64,000 nt of DNA from Gemmatimonadales bacterium (GTDB taxonomy: Bacteria; Gemmatimonadota; Gemmatimonadetes; Gemmatimonadales; GWC2-71-9): NCBI GenBank assembly GCA_025927545.1, contig JAICLE010000001.1, positions 1 through 64,000 of the forward strand. Reading direction: 5' to 3'. The position numbers and the translations under genes were made by a program. Shown here in pieces: positions 17,820 through 26,932 of this stretch. Below the pieces are notes generated by a model. That model saw only the letters and a program-made list of their open reading frames with translations, did not search any database and was not told the origin of the DNA. Within the stretch, counting starts at the first letter, position 1. Each line of letters begins with the position of its first letter.

Positions 17820-18797
17820 ATGCCGCTGACCGCCGACAGCACCGCCGCCGTCACGCTCGAGTCGCTCCGGGCGGCGGCCCGCGTGCTCGAAGGCGTGGCC
17901 GCCCGCACGCCGCTGCTCGAGCTCCCGGATCTCGCCGCCCGGGCCGGCGCCCCCGTCCTCCTCAAGTGCGAACTGCTCCAGCCCGTCGGCGCCTTCAAGA
18001 TCCGCGGCGCCTACAATGCCGTCGCGCGCGCGGCGGCGGCAGGCGCCCGCGGGATGGTGACCCAGTCCAGCGGGAACCACGGGCAGGCGGTGGCGTTCGC
18101 GGCCCGGCGGTTCGGGCTGCATGCCGTCGTGGTGATGCCCGCCTCCACGCCGGCGGTGAAAGTCGAGGGCGTCCGCGGACACGGCGGCGAGGTCGTGTTC
18201 GCCGGCGCGACGCGCTCGGGAGAGCAGCGGCTTCGCGCCGAGGCGATCGCCCGGGAGCAGGACCTCGTCATGATCCCGCCCTATGACCATCCCGACGTCA
18301 TCGCGGGGCAAGGCACCTGCGGCCTCGAGATCCTGGAGCAGCGGCCCGATGTGGGTACCATCCTGGTGCCGGTCAGCGGCGGCGGGCTCATCGCCGGAAT
18401 CTCGGTGGCCGTGGCGGCGCTGGCTCCCGCGGTGCGCGTGGTGGGGGTCGAACCGGCCGGAGCTGCCAAGCTCACCGCCGCGCTCGCGGCGGGCGCGCCC
18501 CGGACCCTGGACCACACCGAGAGCATCGCCGATGGCCTCCTGGCCCCGTCGGTCGGCAACCTCACGTTCGACATACTGCGCCAGGTCGTGCGGGAGGCCG
18601 TCACGGTGGAGGAGGGGGAGATCGCCGCCGCCGTCCGCTATCTCCACCTCCATACCGGCCTCCGCGCCGAGCCGTCCGGAGCGGTGGCGGTGGCCGCGCT
18701 GCTCGCCGGCCGCGCCCGACCGGCCGGTCCGACGGTCGCGGTCCTGAGCGGCGGCAACGTGGATCCCGACCTCTATCAACGGCTGGTCGCCGAATGA
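17820..18797 (+). CDS. PLP-dependent threonine dehydratase / serine racemase family enzyme
   Basis: A 325-residue fold-type II PLP enzyme. The Schiff-base lysine is in GAFKIRGAYNA (about residue 60), the substrate loop is SSGNHGQAVAF (about 84-94) and the phosphate cradle is SGGGLIAGI (about 183-191). It lacks the C-terminal ACT-like regulatory domain of biosynthetic IlvA, so it is a catabolic threonine/serine dehydratase or an amino-acid racemase. It begins 55 bp after gyrA and its stop overlaps the start of the next gene (ATGA). Which reaction dominates cannot be told from sequence. Confidence 0.87.
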   Translation: MPLTADSTAAVTLESLRAAARVLEGVAARTPLLELPDLAARAGAPVLLKCELLQPVGAFKIRGAYNAVARAAAAGARGMVTQSSGNHGQAVAFAARRFGLHAVVVMPASTPAVKVEGVRGHGGEVVFAGATRSGEQRLRAEAIAREQDLVMIPPYDHPDVIAGQGTCGLEILEQRPDVGTILVPVSGGGLIAGISVAVAALAPAVRVVGVEPAGAAKLTAALAAGAPRTLDHTESIADGLLAPSVGNLTFDILRQVVREAVTVEEGEIAAAVRYLHLHTGLRAEPSGAVAVAALLAGRARPAGPTVAVLSGGNVDPDLYQRLVAE

Positions 18798-20224
18798 CGC
18801 TCGCCCCGAAGATCCTCGTTGCGGATGACGATCAGGCCCTCTCCCGCACGCTGTCATGGATCCTCAAGGAGAACGGCTACGAGGTCGTCACCGTGCCGGG
18901 TGGCGAGCACCTCTTCGACCACCTTCAGGCGGAGCCGTTCGACCTGCTCCTGCTCGACATCATGATGCCCAAGATCGACGGGCTGCAATTGCTGCAGCGG
19001 GTCAAGGCCGACCCCAGGTACAAGGACCTGCCCGTGCTCATGATCTCCTCAATGCCGCCGGAGGAGGCCACGGTACGCTCCCTCGGGCTCGGCGCCGCGG
19101 ACTTCATTCCCAAGCCGTTCCGTGTGCGCGAGCTGCTGGCGCGCGTCAAGGCGCACCTGCGGCTGCGCCGCGAGATCACCGAGGTCCGCGAGGAGGCGCG
19201 ATCGCGCTCGGAGATGATCGAGATCATGCAGGAGGTCACCGCATCCCTCCGGCCCGAGGAGATCTACCAGATTCTCGTCCGCCGGGTAGCGCACGGGCTC
19301 GACCTCTCCCGCTGCTCGATCATCATCGCGGGGCCGGAGGACGAGACCGGCACCGTCGTCGCGGCCTTCGAGAACCCGGCGCTGCGGAATCTGCCGATGG
19401 ACCTCCGAAAGTATCCGGAGATCCGGCGCGCCCTCGCCACCGGCGAGGTTGTCCTGGTGCGTGATGCGGCGACGGACCCGCTCTACGAGGAGGTGCGGGC
19501 AGGTTGGAGCAACGGCGAGGGACCGGTGCAGACGCGCTCGGCCATTGCGCTCCGGTTCTCGCTCCGGGGGCAGCCGGCGGGGGTGTTCTTCCTTCGCACC
19601 ACGAGCGACACCGCGCCGCTCAGCGAGCACGATGTCCGGTTCGCCGAGCAGGTGATCGCGGCCGCCGTGGCCGCGCTCGAGAAGGCCTACGACCTCGAGC
19701 ACGCGGTGATGGGCCAGGAGCAGATGCGTCACCTGGCGGAGACCGATCCACTCACCAATTGCTTCAACCGCCGGGCGCTGATGGAGAAGCTCGAGCAGGA
19801 GATGGATCGCGCCGCCCGCTATGCCACGATGCTCACCGGCATGATGGTGGACATCGACAACTTCAAGCAGATCAACGATACCCACGGCCACTTGGTCGGC
19901 GATCGGGTACTCAAGCAGCTCGCCAGCCTGCTCAAGCGGGAGCAGCGCTCGGTGGATATCGTCGCCCGCTACGGCGGGGAGGAGTTCGTGGTCCTGCTGC
20001 CGGAGACCACCTCGGCCGAGTCGCGCAACTTCGCCGAGCGCCTCCTGCGCCGGGTCGCGACGCACGACTTCGGGGAGCCCGGCAAGCCGGTGCGGGTGAC
20101 GATCAGCGTCGGCATTGCCTCCTATCCCGATGAGCGGGTCGCCGACGGTGAATCGCTCCTCCGCCTGGCCGATAGTCATCTCTATCGCGCCAAGAGCGAC
20201 GGACGCAACCGTTTCCGCGATTGA
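18794..20224 (+). CDS. Response regulator with GAF-like and GGDEF domains (diguanylate cyclase)
   Basis: A 476-residue cytoplasmic signalling protein. An N-terminal receiver (1-125) has the acidic pocket VADDD, phospho-acceptor Asp in LLLLDIMMPK and conserved Lys in PKPFR. A middle GAF-like region (about 150-300) is followed by a GGDEF domain (about 310-470) with the active motif GGEEF and, five residues before it, RSVD, the inhibitory RxxD site. It should make cyclic di-GMP when phosphorylated and be product-inhibited. ATG overlaps the preceding stop; the kinase gene overlaps its own stop. Confidence 0.92.
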   Translation: MTLAPKILVADDDQALSRTLSWILKENGYEVVTVPGGEHLFDHLQAEPFDLLLLDIMMPKIDGLQLLQRVKADPRYKDLPVLMISSMPPEEATVRSLGLGAADFIPKPFRVRELLARVKAHLRLRREITEVREEARSRSEMIEIMQEVTASLRPEEIYQILVRRVAHGLDLSRCSIIIAGPEDETGTVVAAFENPALRNLPMDLRKYPEIRRALATGEVVLVRDAATDPLYEEVRAGWSNGEGPVQTRSAIALRFSLRGQPAGVFFLRTTSDTAPLSEHDVRFAEQVIAAAVAALEKAYDLEHAVMGQEQMRHLAETDPLTNCFNRRALMEKLEQEMDRAARYATMLTGMMVDIDNFKQINDTHGHLVGDRVLKQLASLLKREQRSVDIVARYGGEEFVVLLPETTSAESRNFAERLLRRVATHDFGEPGKPVRVTISVGIASYPDERVADGESLLRLADSHLYRAKSDGRNRFRD

Positions 20225-21300
20225 GCACGCGGCGCTGTCCCCGCTGCCAGGCGTCCTACCCGGCGCCCGCGCGGTACTGCGTCAAGGATGGCTCTCCGCT
20301 GGTGGATGTCGAGCCCTCCGCCGCATTCGCGCCGCCCCCGCCGAGTGTCCGGGCCCCCGGCGTGCTGGTGGAAGAGGTGACGGTTACCCCGGAGGAACTC
20401 GACCGGTTCGCCACGCTGAGCGGAAAGTTGCTCGATGGCCGGTACCAGGTGGGGCGCCGGCTGGGTGAGGGCGGGATGTCGTACGTGTACCGGGCGCAGG
20501 ACGTCGGCACCGGGGCGATGGTGGCGGTCAAGATCCTCCTGCCCCGGCTGTCCCGGGACCCGGCGGCGGTCGAGCGGCTCCGGCGGGAGGCCACCATCGC
20601 CACCCGGCTCGACCACCCGAATGTCTGCCCCATTCTTCGCATGGGCGAGGCGGACGGTCTCATCTACCTGGTCATGCCCTACCTCGAGGGGGAGCCGCTC
20701 AGCGAGCACGAGGCCCGGCGGGGGCCGCTTTCACCGGCCGACGGGATTCCGCTGCTGGTGCAGATGTGCCAGGGACTCCAGCACGCGCACGAGCTCCAGA
20801 TCACCCACCGCGATCTCAAGCCGGAGAACGTGATGCTGGTGCCCGACGGCACCAGCGAAGGGGGCGAGCCGCGATACCGGGCGGTGGTGATGGACTTCGG
20901 ACTCGCCAAGGAGCGGCGGACGACTCCCGAGGTGGCCAAGCTGACGGCGACGGGCATCGTGCTGGGGACCCCTGAGTTCATGAGCCCGGAGCAGATCCGG
21001 GGCAAGCCGCTCGACGGCCGGAGTGATGTGTACGCGGTCGGCATTCTGGCCTTCGAGCTGTTCACGGGGCAACTCCCGTTTGCCGGAAAGTCCGCCCAGG
21101 AGACCATGATCGCCCGGCTGCGCGGCTCGCCCGCCAAGCTGCGCGACGTCCGCGCCGAGCTCCCGGCCCGGCTCGAAGCCATCATCGTGCGTTGTCTGGC
21201 CATCGACCCCGCCGAACGGTTCCAGTCCATGGACGAGCTGGCGCATGCTTTCGACGGTGTGCTGGCGACCGGCGTGTTCGCGAGATTCTTTCGGAGGTAA
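20221..21300 (+). CDS. Ser/Thr protein kinase with N-terminal zinc ribbon
   Basis: A 359-residue Hanks-type kinase. Residues 1-28 form a zinc ribbon (CPRC near 6-9 and a YCVKDG pair near 20), then a linker, then the kinase domain (about 72-340): glycine loop GEGGMSYVY, VAVKIL lysine, catalytic HRDLKPENV, MDFGLAK and APE-equivalent PEFMSPEQ. There is no transmembrane helix, so it is cytoplasmic, unlike the common PknB type. The start is TTG 20221, overlapping the upstream TGA as TTGA; the cysteine pair immediately after it supports this start. It is the last of four same-strand genes beginning with gyrA. Confidence 0.9.
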   Translation: MSTRRCPRCQASYPAPARYCVKDGSPLVDVEPSAAFAPPPPSVRAPGVLVEEVTVTPEELDRFATLSGKLLDGRYQVGRRLGEGGMSYVYRAQDVGTGAMVAVKILLPRLSRDPAAVERLRREATIATRLDHPNVCPILRMGEADGLIYLVMPYLEGEPLSEHEARRGPLSPADGIPLLVQMCQGLQHAHELQITHRDLKPENVMLVPDGTSEGGEPRYRAVVMDFGLAKERRTTPEVAKLTATGIVLGTPEFMSPEQIRGKPLDGRSDVYAVGILAFELFTGQLPFAGKSAQETMIARLRGSPAKLRDVRAELPARLEAIIVRCLAIDPAERFQSMDELAHAFDGVLATGVFARFFRR

Positions 21301-21469
21301 GCCTCCCGGGGTGAGCCGCGACACCGCCCGTATCAGCAACGGATGAGGGCTGCCGGGAAGTAGGCCCGTACCCCAGTCCCGAGCAGCCGGTCATTCGTGC
21401 AGAGCCTGTGTACTTCGTCTGCCTTCCCATGCTTCCAGTCCGCCGTTCTGACCGAAATGGAGCCAGCCT

Positions 21470-21524
21470 GCCGGCACGCCTGCTGCTGTTTACGGAGCTG
21501 CGAGGCCGCCGGCAGCGTGCCGGC
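21470..21524 (+). promoter_or_regulatory. Inverted repeat in the heat-shock-gene leader region
   Basis: GCCGGCACGC (21470-21479) and GCGTGCCGGC (21515-21524) are exact inverted 10-mers, the second ending 42 bp before the hsp20 ATG. It could be an mRNA structure or an operator. No CIRCE element or heat-shock -10 is evident in 21301-21565. Confidence 0.25.
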
Positions 21525-21565
21525 GCGCCTGAACCGAACAACCCAATGTCGTGTGGAGGCAATCC

Positions 21566-22117
21566 ATGTACTTGACCCCCGCCCGGCGCTCGCTGGACCC
21601 TATGACCAGTCTGCGGCGCCTCAATTCCGTCCTCGACGAGGCCTTCAGCGCGTGGCCGTTCCAGAATCAGGAAAACGGCACGCTGACCTCCTCCTGGCTC
21701 CCCGCGTGTGACGTCTTCGAAGACAAGGACGCGGTAAAGATCGTGGCCGAAATCCCTGGTGTCCGGCCGGAAGACGTGAAGATCTCGCTGGAGAACAACC
21801 TGCTGACCATCAGGGGCGAGAAGCAGCAGCAGGCGGAGGAGAACAACGAGCGGGTGCACCGCTACGAGCGGACCTACGGCACCTTCGAGCGCACGTTCGT
21901 GCTTCCCCACACCGTTGATCCCGATCGGATCGAGGCGCACTCTGGCGACGGCATCCTTACGGTGCTCATTCCCAAGTCGGAGCAGGCGCGCCCGCGCGAG
22001 ATCCCGGTCCGGGCTTCGGCGGGCAAGAGGTCGGACTCGGTGGGCGCCGGCACCAAGCGACCGTCTCCCAGTCGTGACCCCGAAGAGGAAGGCTCCGCCG
22101 GCAAGACCCGCGGGTGA
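21566..22117 (+). CDS. Hsp20/alpha-crystallin small heat shock protein
   Basis: A 183-residue small heat shock protein that should hold unfolded proteins as an ATP-independent oligomeric chaperone. The alpha-crystallin domain runs from about residue 47 (CDVFEDKDAVKIVAEIPG) to 138, ending with the family signature GDGILTVLIPK. The C-terminal tail is unusually long and charged (KRSDSVGAGTKRPSPSRD). ATG 21566 has GTGGAGGC at ribosome-binding distance; an ATG-like start 5 codons upstream has none. A strong hairpin follows the stop. Confidence 0.93.
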   Translation: MYLTPARRSLDPMTSLRRLNSVLDEAFSAWPFQNQENGTLTSSWLPACDVFEDKDAVKIVAEIPGVRPEDVKISLENNLLTIRGEKQQQAEENNERVHRYERTYGTFERTFVLPHTVDPDRIEAHSGDGILTVLIPKSEQARPREIPVRASAGKRSDSVGAGTKRPSPSRDPEEEGSAGKTRG

Positions 22118-22127
22118 CCGGCCCGCC

Positions 22128-22153
22128 GCCCCTCCGTAGAACTACGGAGGGGC
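22128..22153 (+). terminator. Hairpin after hsp20
   Basis: A perfect 12-bp inverted repeat (GCCCCTCCGTAG, AA, then its complement) 11 bp after the hsp20 stop. It is not followed by a T-run, so it may act as a transcript-end stabiliser or a weak terminator before hemA. Confidence 0.6.
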
Positions 22154-22194
22154 ACTCCGGTGGGATGCGGATTGTCCCGTCTCCCACTGGTATG

Positions 22195-22200
22195 TAGCCT
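22195..22200 (+). promoter_or_regulatory. -10 element of a leaderless promoter (hemA)
   Basis: TAGCCT, then 6 bp (TCGAAC), then GTG 22207; no Shine-Dalgarno. Confidence 0.45.
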
Positions 22201-22206
22201 TCGAAC

Positions 22207-23400
22207 GTGCCCCGGGATCTGGTGTTCCACGTGCTTGGCATAAGCCACCATACAGCCGGTGTCGGCGTTCGGGAGCAGTTGGCTTGCGCCTCCGCCGAAC
22301 TGGCGTCCGTGCTCGCTCAGGAGCAGGCCACCGGACGCTCGGCCCTGCTCCTGTTCACCTGCAACCGATGCGAGCTCTACTGGTGCGGGCCGCAGGACCG
22401 CGAGCCATGGTTTCGCGCACTTGCGGAAGCCCGCGGTGTCAGCCTGGACGGTCAGATCGTCCGGCGTGACGGATACGAGGCCGTGCGCCACCTGTTCACG
22501 GTGGCCGCCGGCCTCGACTCGCAGATTCTCGGCGAGACCGAGATCCTGGGCCAGGTGCGGCGCGCCTACGACGCCGCGCGTGCTGCCGGGACGACCACGC
22601 GGGAGATGGACACGATCTTCTCGGCGGCGCTCGCGACCGGCCGGCGGGTGCGTCACGAGACAATGCTCGGCCGTCACCCCGGATCGGTCAGCTCGGCGGC
22701 CGTGGAGCTCGCCGCCAAGGAGTGGGGTGACGGTCTCGCGGGGCGGCAGGTGGTGGTGCTTGGGGCGGGAGAGGCGGCCGAGGGTGTACTCCGGTCGCTG
22801 CACCTGCAGGGGACGAGGAGCGTGGCGCTGGTGAACCGGAGTGCGGACCGGGCCAGCGTGCTCGCGGCCGCATGGGGTGCCGAACCGCATGGATGGGAGG
22901 AGTTGCCGGGTCTGGCGGCCGCCGCCGACCTGCTGGTGGTGGCGACCTCGGCATCTCGGCCCGTCCTGAGCTTCGAGCAACTTGCCGGAGCCGTCGGGAC
23001 CCGGGCGGGGTGCCGACTCGTCGTCGTGGATCTCGGTATGCCGCGCAACGTGCAACCCGAGGCCCGGCACCTGCCGGGCGTGCAGCTCTTCGATCTAGAC
23101 GATCTCCAGCGGCTCTGCTGCCCGGCCGCGGCCGCCCCGGCCGCCGCCTTGCGCGACGCGGAGCGCCTGCTGGATGAGGAGATCATCCGACTCGAGCGTT
23201 CGCTTCGGGGGAGGGCCGCGGCGCCCCGGCTGACCGAGCTGCACCGCCTGGGAGCGCAGATGGCCGAGCAGGAGTCGGACTGGGCGCTGGCCCAACTGGC
23301 CAATCTGTCGGAGCAGGAGCAGGGAGTAGTGCGCGAAATGGCGGAGCGACTGGTGCGCCGCGTGCTCTATCCGGTAAGCCGGACCATCCGCGAAGAGTAA
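22207..23400 (+). CDS. hemA: Glutamyl-tRNA reductase
   Basis: A 397-residue HemA that reduces glutamyl-tRNA(Glu) to glutamate-1-semialdehyde, the first committed step of C5-pathway tetrapyrrole synthesis. The N-terminal catalytic domain has GISHHTAGVGVRE and the nucleophilic cysteine in TCNRCE (Cys52). Next come LDSQILGETEILGQVRRAY and the NADPH-binding domain (VVVLGAGEAAEGV, about 179-191); the C-terminal dimerisation helix ends VRRVLYPVSRTIREE. The residue after CNR is Cys instead of the usual Thr or Val. Start GTG 22207 matches the family N-terminus. It converges on hemH, 1 bp apart. Confidence 0.95.
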   Translation: MPRDLVFHVLGISHHTAGVGVREQLACASAELASVLAQEQATGRSALLLFTCNRCELYWCGPQDREPWFRALAEARGVSLDGQIVRRDGYEAVRHLFTVAAGLDSQILGETEILGQVRRAYDAARAAGTTTREMDTIFSAALATGRRVRHETMLGRHPGSVSSAAVELAAKEWGDGLAGRQVVVLGAGEAAEGVLRSLHLQGTRSVALVNRSADRASVLAAAWGAEPHGWEELPGLAAAADLLVVATSASRPVLSFEQLAGAVGTRAGCRLVVVDLGMPRNVQPEARHLPGVQLFDLDDLQRLCCPAAAAPAAALRDAERLLDEEIIRLERSLRGRAAAPRLTELHRLGAQMAEQESDWALAQLANLSEQEQGVVREMAERLVRRVLYPVSRTIREE

Positions 23401-23401
23401 A

Positions 23402-24496
23402 TCAGTCCCTGCTGCCTGCCGGCTGCACCGCCCCCACTCCATTGATGATCTGACGACACTGCGGGTTCTCGCACCCGGGGCAGCGCGTCGGGTACAGCGT
23501 GCTGTGGACCGCTCCCGACGCGAGGTGCTCGCGCACCACATCCGCGAGAGCGTCCAGGAACCGCGGGCGATCGTTGAGCGCGGGGGTCCGCCGGTACTGC
23601 GTAATCCCCGATCGGTGCGCTACCTCGCCGTACTCGCGGTCGAGCTCGGACAGCGTCTCGATATGATCGCTGGTGAACGCGATGGGGACGACGAGCAGCT
23701 CCTTCTGGCCACGCGCGCCCAGCCGCCGGATGACCCGCTCCGTGCTCGGGCCGAGCCAACGGACCGGGCCGACCTCCGACTGGTACGCGAGGAGGTAAGG
23801 ATTGGGCCGACCGAGCCGCTCGACGACGGCTTGCACGCTGGCGCCGATCTCCTGCGGATAGGAGTCGCCGCGATCGATGACCTCGAGCGGAAGCGAGTGC
23901 GCGCTGAACAGGAGGAGCACCCGGTCGCGGTCGGCCGGGTCGAACCGATCCAATCCCTCCCGCACGGTCTCGGTCATTGCCTCGATGAATCCATCGTGCA
24001 CCGGCCAGCGGTCGATGATGCTCCACTCGAACGCGCGCCGCAGCCCGGTCCGCTCCGCGGCGCGCCAGAGCTCGTTCAGGCTCGAGCCCGTGGTACTGCA
24101 GGAGAATTGGGGATACTGGGTAAACGCCACCGCATGCTCGACGCCGTCCGCGGCCATCGCGCGGAGGGCGTCCTCACTCTTGGGCTGGGCATACCGAAAG
24201 GCCACGTAGTACCCGTGGGGCGCGGTGTCCGGCGAAAGCCGGTCGAGCCGCTCTACCATCCCACGCCCCTGGGCTTCGGTGTACCGGAGGATCGGGGAGC
24301 CCCCACCGATCTTCTCGTAAAGTCCGCGCACCTTCGGCGCCCGCCGCCGCGCGATGAACGGGCCCAGCCAGCGCTGCATCGGGAGGCGAATGATCTCCCG
24401 ATCGGCAAACAGCTCGAGTAGGAACGGCTCGACCTCCGCAAGGTTGGCGGGGCCGCCGAGGTTCATCATGACAATGCCGGTTCTGACCTTGCTCAT
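23402..24496 (-). CDS. hemH: Ferrochelatase with C-terminal cysteine cluster
   Basis: A 364-residue ferrochelatase, inserting Fe2+ into protoporphyrin (or coproporphyrin) IX. Recognisable blocks are MMNLGGPANLAEVEPFL at the N-terminus, the catalytic His in LLFSAHSLPL (about residue 200) and FTSDHIETLSELD (about 275-287). The C-terminus has CPGCENPQC (Cys-x2-Cys-x4-Cys), expected to bind an iron-sulphur cluster as in the [2Fe-2S] ferrochelatases; a further Cys lies at QFSCS. Convergent with hemA; the two haem genes have separate leaderless-type promoters. Confidence 0.95.
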   Translation of the reverse strand: MSKVRTGIVMMNLGGPANLAEVEPFLLELFADREIIRLPMQRWLGPFIARRRAPKVRGLYEKIGGGSPILRYTEAQGRGMVERLDRLSPDTAPHGYYVAFRYAQPKSEDALRAMAADGVEHAVAFTQYPQFSCSTTGSSLNELWRAAERTGLRRAFEWSIIDRWPVHDGFIEAMTETVREGLDRFDPADRDRVLLLFSAHSLPLEVIDRGDSYPQEIGASVQAVVERLGRPNPYLLAYQSEVGPVRWLGPSTERVIRRLGARGQKELLVVPIAFTSDHIETLSELDREYGEVAHRSGITQYRRTPALNDRPRFLDALADVVREHLASGAVHSTLYPTRCPGCENPQCRQIINGVGAVQPAGSRD

Positions 24497-24502
24497 GCCG
24501 GC

Positions 24503-24508
24503 AATATA
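24503..24508 (-). promoter_or_regulatory. -10 element of a leaderless promoter (hemH)
   Basis: On the minus strand TATATT is followed by 6 bp (GCCGGC) and ATG 24496; no Shine-Dalgarno. Confidence 0.65.
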
Positions 24509-24512
24509 ACGG

Positions 24513-25163
24513 CTAGGGGAGCAGCCTCTCCTCCAGCGCGATCCTTGTGAGCCCCGCCACCGTATAGACGCCCAGCTTGCGCATGAGGCTCTCGCGGTGG
24601 CTTTCCACGGTGCGGTGGCTTATGCCAAGCTCCTGCGCCATCTGCTTGTTCGTCTGCCCCCGGGCCACGCCGACGAGCACCTGGCGCTCCCGTGCCGTGA
24701 GCTGCGCGAGCACCTCGGCCGCGCCGCCGCTCACTTCGCCGCGCACCACGGCCCCGAGTCGGTAGGCGACGGGCGGGCTGAAGAAGGACTCGCCACGGCA
24801 CACCGCCCGGATTGCGTCCCCCAGCTCCGCCGCGGCGCCGTCCTTGAGCAGATAGCCGTGCACCCCCGCCCGGAGACTCTCGAGCACATACTCGGTGTTG
24901 TCGTGCATGCTGAGGATGAGCACCCGCGTCTCGGGCGACCCCCGGCGCAGCTCCGCTGCGGCCTGGATGCCCGTAAGTCCCGGCATGGAGATGTCAAGCA
25001 CCGCCACATCCGGCCGCAGTGCCAGCGCGAGAGCGACGGCCTCGGTGCCGGTGGACGCCTCGGCCACCACCTCGAATCCGGGCTCACCCTCGAGCACGTG
25101 CCGGATGCCGGTGCGGACGATCGCGTGGTCGTCTGCCACGAGGACGCGGATCGGCTCGCTCAT
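24513..25163 (-). CDS. NarL/FixJ-type response regulator
   Basis: A 216-residue response regulator. The receiver (1-120) has VADDHAIVRTG, phospho-acceptor Asp in VAVLDISMPG and Lys in YLLKDG. The C-terminal LuxR-type helix-turn-helix (about 150-212) reads LTARERQVLVGVARGQTNKQMAQELGISHRTVESHRESLMRKLGV. ATG 25163 overlaps the stop of the histidine kinase (ATGA), so the two are translated together and form a cognate pair. The frame continues upstream to 26024 but that part is antisense-frame noise inside the kinase. Confidence 0.93.
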   Translation of the reverse strand: MSEPIRVLVADDHAIVRTGIRHVLEGEPGFEVVAEASTGTEAVALALALRPDVAVLDISMPGLTGIQAAAELRRGSPETRVLILSMHDNTEYVLESLRAGVHGYLLKDGAAAELGDAIRAVCRGESFFSPPVAYRLGAVVRGEVSGGAAEVLAQLTARERQVLVGVARGQTNKQMAQELGISHRTVESHRESLMRKLGVYTVAGLTRIALEERLLP

Positions 25164-26932
25164 GACACGCCCGCTCCCCCCGGCACCAGCACCTCGAGCG
25201 ACGCGCCGGCTCCCCGCGCTCCGCTGAACCGCACGCTGCCGCCGAGCGCGCTGATTCGCTCCCGCATTCCGGCGAGCCCCATGTGGCCCTCGCGCTCGAG
25301 CTGCTCGGGACTGGCCTCGGGAGGCCCCTGGCCGTCGTCTCGAACCGTCAGCCGCACGCCGCCGGCCTCCGCTGCGATCGCTACTTCGACGCTGCCGGCG
25401 CCGGCGTGGCGGCGGACATTCGAGAGGCCTTCCTGCAGCGCGCGGAACAGCGCGAGCTCCGCCTCCTTGGAGAGCGGCGGGAGCGTGCCCGGTGCCTCCA
25501 GCGCGATGCGAATGGCGCTGTGCGAGCCGAAATCGGCCACGAGCGAGCGGAGGGCGGGGAGCAGGCCGAGATCGTCGAGCAGGGACGGGCGGAGGGCATT
25601 CGTCACGCTGCGGATGCTCTGAATCCCGGTGTCGATCAGCGCGAGCGACCGGCCCAGCCGCTCGGCGTGGATCGGGCCGACAGCGTCCCGGAGTATGCCC
25701 AGCTCCATCTTGACGGCGGAAAAGACCTGTGCCGTCTCGTCGTGCAGCTCGCGCGAGAGCCGCCGGCGCTCGTCCTCGTGCTGCGCGATCATCCGCGCGG
25801 AGAGCCGTGCCAGTTCGACGGTGCGGGCCTGGAGCCGGGCGTAGAGATTGGCGTTCTCGAGCGCGGCGCCCACCTGCTGGCCCAGGGCCACGAGGAACCG
25901 GTCGTCCAGAGCCGTGAACGGGTCGCGCGCGTCGCCCACCAGCACGAGCGCGCCGATGACTTCGTGGCGCCTGAGGAGCGGAAGCGCCGCCGCGTAGGGG
26001 TACGCGGCCCCGGACGCGCGCCACGCGCCGGTCACCTGCGGGCGGCCGGTCTCCAGGACGCGGACGAGGGTCGCCGCGGCGTCTTCGTCAAGCTCGGCGC
26101 CGCCCCGCCATTCGCATACTCCCGCGCCGCGCACCAGCCGCGGCTGCCCCTGATCGTAGAGGTAGAGGGCGCTGCCGCGGACCGCGGGGAGCGTCAGTGG
26201 CCGCGCCAGCAGGGCTGCGAGGACGTCCTGCTCGCGATCGGCGGGTTGCAGATCGCCCGAGAGCGCGGACAGCGCGCTGAGCCCCCGGCGAAGGTCGTCC
26301 AGCACGAGCAGCAGGATGCCGGTGCCAACTGCCAGCGCGAGCAGGATATCGAGGTAGTACCCCCAGGGCGCCCAGGCGCCGCGGGCGCGAAGGAACGGGT
26401 AATCGAGGTGGTGCAGCCCCCACAGGCCGAACGCGACGGCCAGCAGCGTGGCGCCGCTGGACGCGACCCGTCGCCGGTAGCGGTAGAACACCCATCCGGT
26501 CCATAGCGTGGCCAGACTCAGGAACGCCACCGCCGGCCCCACCGCCCAGGCGAAGTGGTTGAGCCGATAGATCGCGATGTACGACCACACGGGTGGGAAG
26601 AGGACCACCGCCAGATACCACGGCCGCCACCGGATCTGCTGGGAGAAGACAAGCGCGGCGGCGAGCAGCGCCAACGCGGTCCAGCCGGTGACGACCTGGT
26701 GCCAGTAGAGCCAACTGCGATTCGAGGTGAGCAGGAAGCTGGTAATCGCACCGACGCGGAGCAGATAGAGTCCCCAGGCGACAGCCCACCAGGCGAAGTA
26801 GGGCTTCCGGTGCCGCTGGAACAGGAACGCGCAGAGCAGGGCCAGCGCACCCGTGATGGCCGCCTGGAGCAGCGCGGCGTCAAGCTCGAGGTCGTTGGCG
26901 GGCGGAAGGATCTCCTGGACCACGGTGCTCAA
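25160..26932 (-). CDS. Membrane sensor histidine kinase (NarX/DegS-like, HisKA_3)
   Basis: A 590-residue kinase. The N-terminal 215 residues contain about seven hydrophobic helices (for example ITGALALLCAFLF, ILLALAVGTGILLLVL) and form a membrane sensor. A GAF domain follows (about 230-375), then the dimerisation box with phospho-His in RRLSRELHDETAQVF (about 395-409) and a HATPase domain (EGLSNVRRHA, VRDDGQGPP, GLAGMRERI). Start TTG 26932 overlaps the aldehyde dehydrogenase stop as TTGA; GTG three codons later is an alternative. Co-transcription with that enzyme suggests the sensor responds to a related metabolite. Confidence 0.88.
   Translation of the reverse strand: MSTVVQEILPPANDLELDAALLQAAITGALALLCAFLFQRHRKPYFAWWAVAWGLYLLRVGAITSFLLTSNRSWLYWHQVVTGWTALALLAAALVFSQQIRWRPWYLAVVLFPPVWSYIAIYRLNHFAWAVGPAVAFLSLATLWTGWVFYRYRRRVASSGATLLAVAFGLWGLHHLDYPFLRARGAWAPWGYYLDILLALAVGTGILLLVLDDLRRGLSALSALSGDLQPADREQDVLAALLARPLTLPAVRGSALYLYDQGQPRLVRGAGVCEWRGGAELDEDAAATLVRVLETGRPQVTGAWRASGAAYPYAAALPLLRRHEVIGALVLVGDARDPFTALDDRFLVALGQQVGAALENANLYARLQARTVELARLSARMIAQHEDERRRLSRELHDETAQVFSAVKMELGILRDAVGPIHAERLGRSLALIDTGIQSIRSVTNALRPSLLDDLGLLPALRSLVADFGSHSAIRIALEAPGTLPPLSKEAELALFRALQEGLSNVRRHAGAGSVEVAIAAEAGGVRLTVRDDGQGPPEASPEQLEREGHMGLAGMRERISALGGSVRFSGARGAGASLEVLVPGGAGVS

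Noticed and set aside
21301-21565. CIRCE or HrcA operator upstream of hsp20
   Set aside because: No TTAGCACTC-N9-GAGTGCTAA or near match was found.
24513-26024. 503-residue version of the response regulator
   Set aside because: The extra N-terminal part overlaps the histidine kinase in another frame, is Arg/Ala-rich and lacks domains; the receiver starts at 25163.
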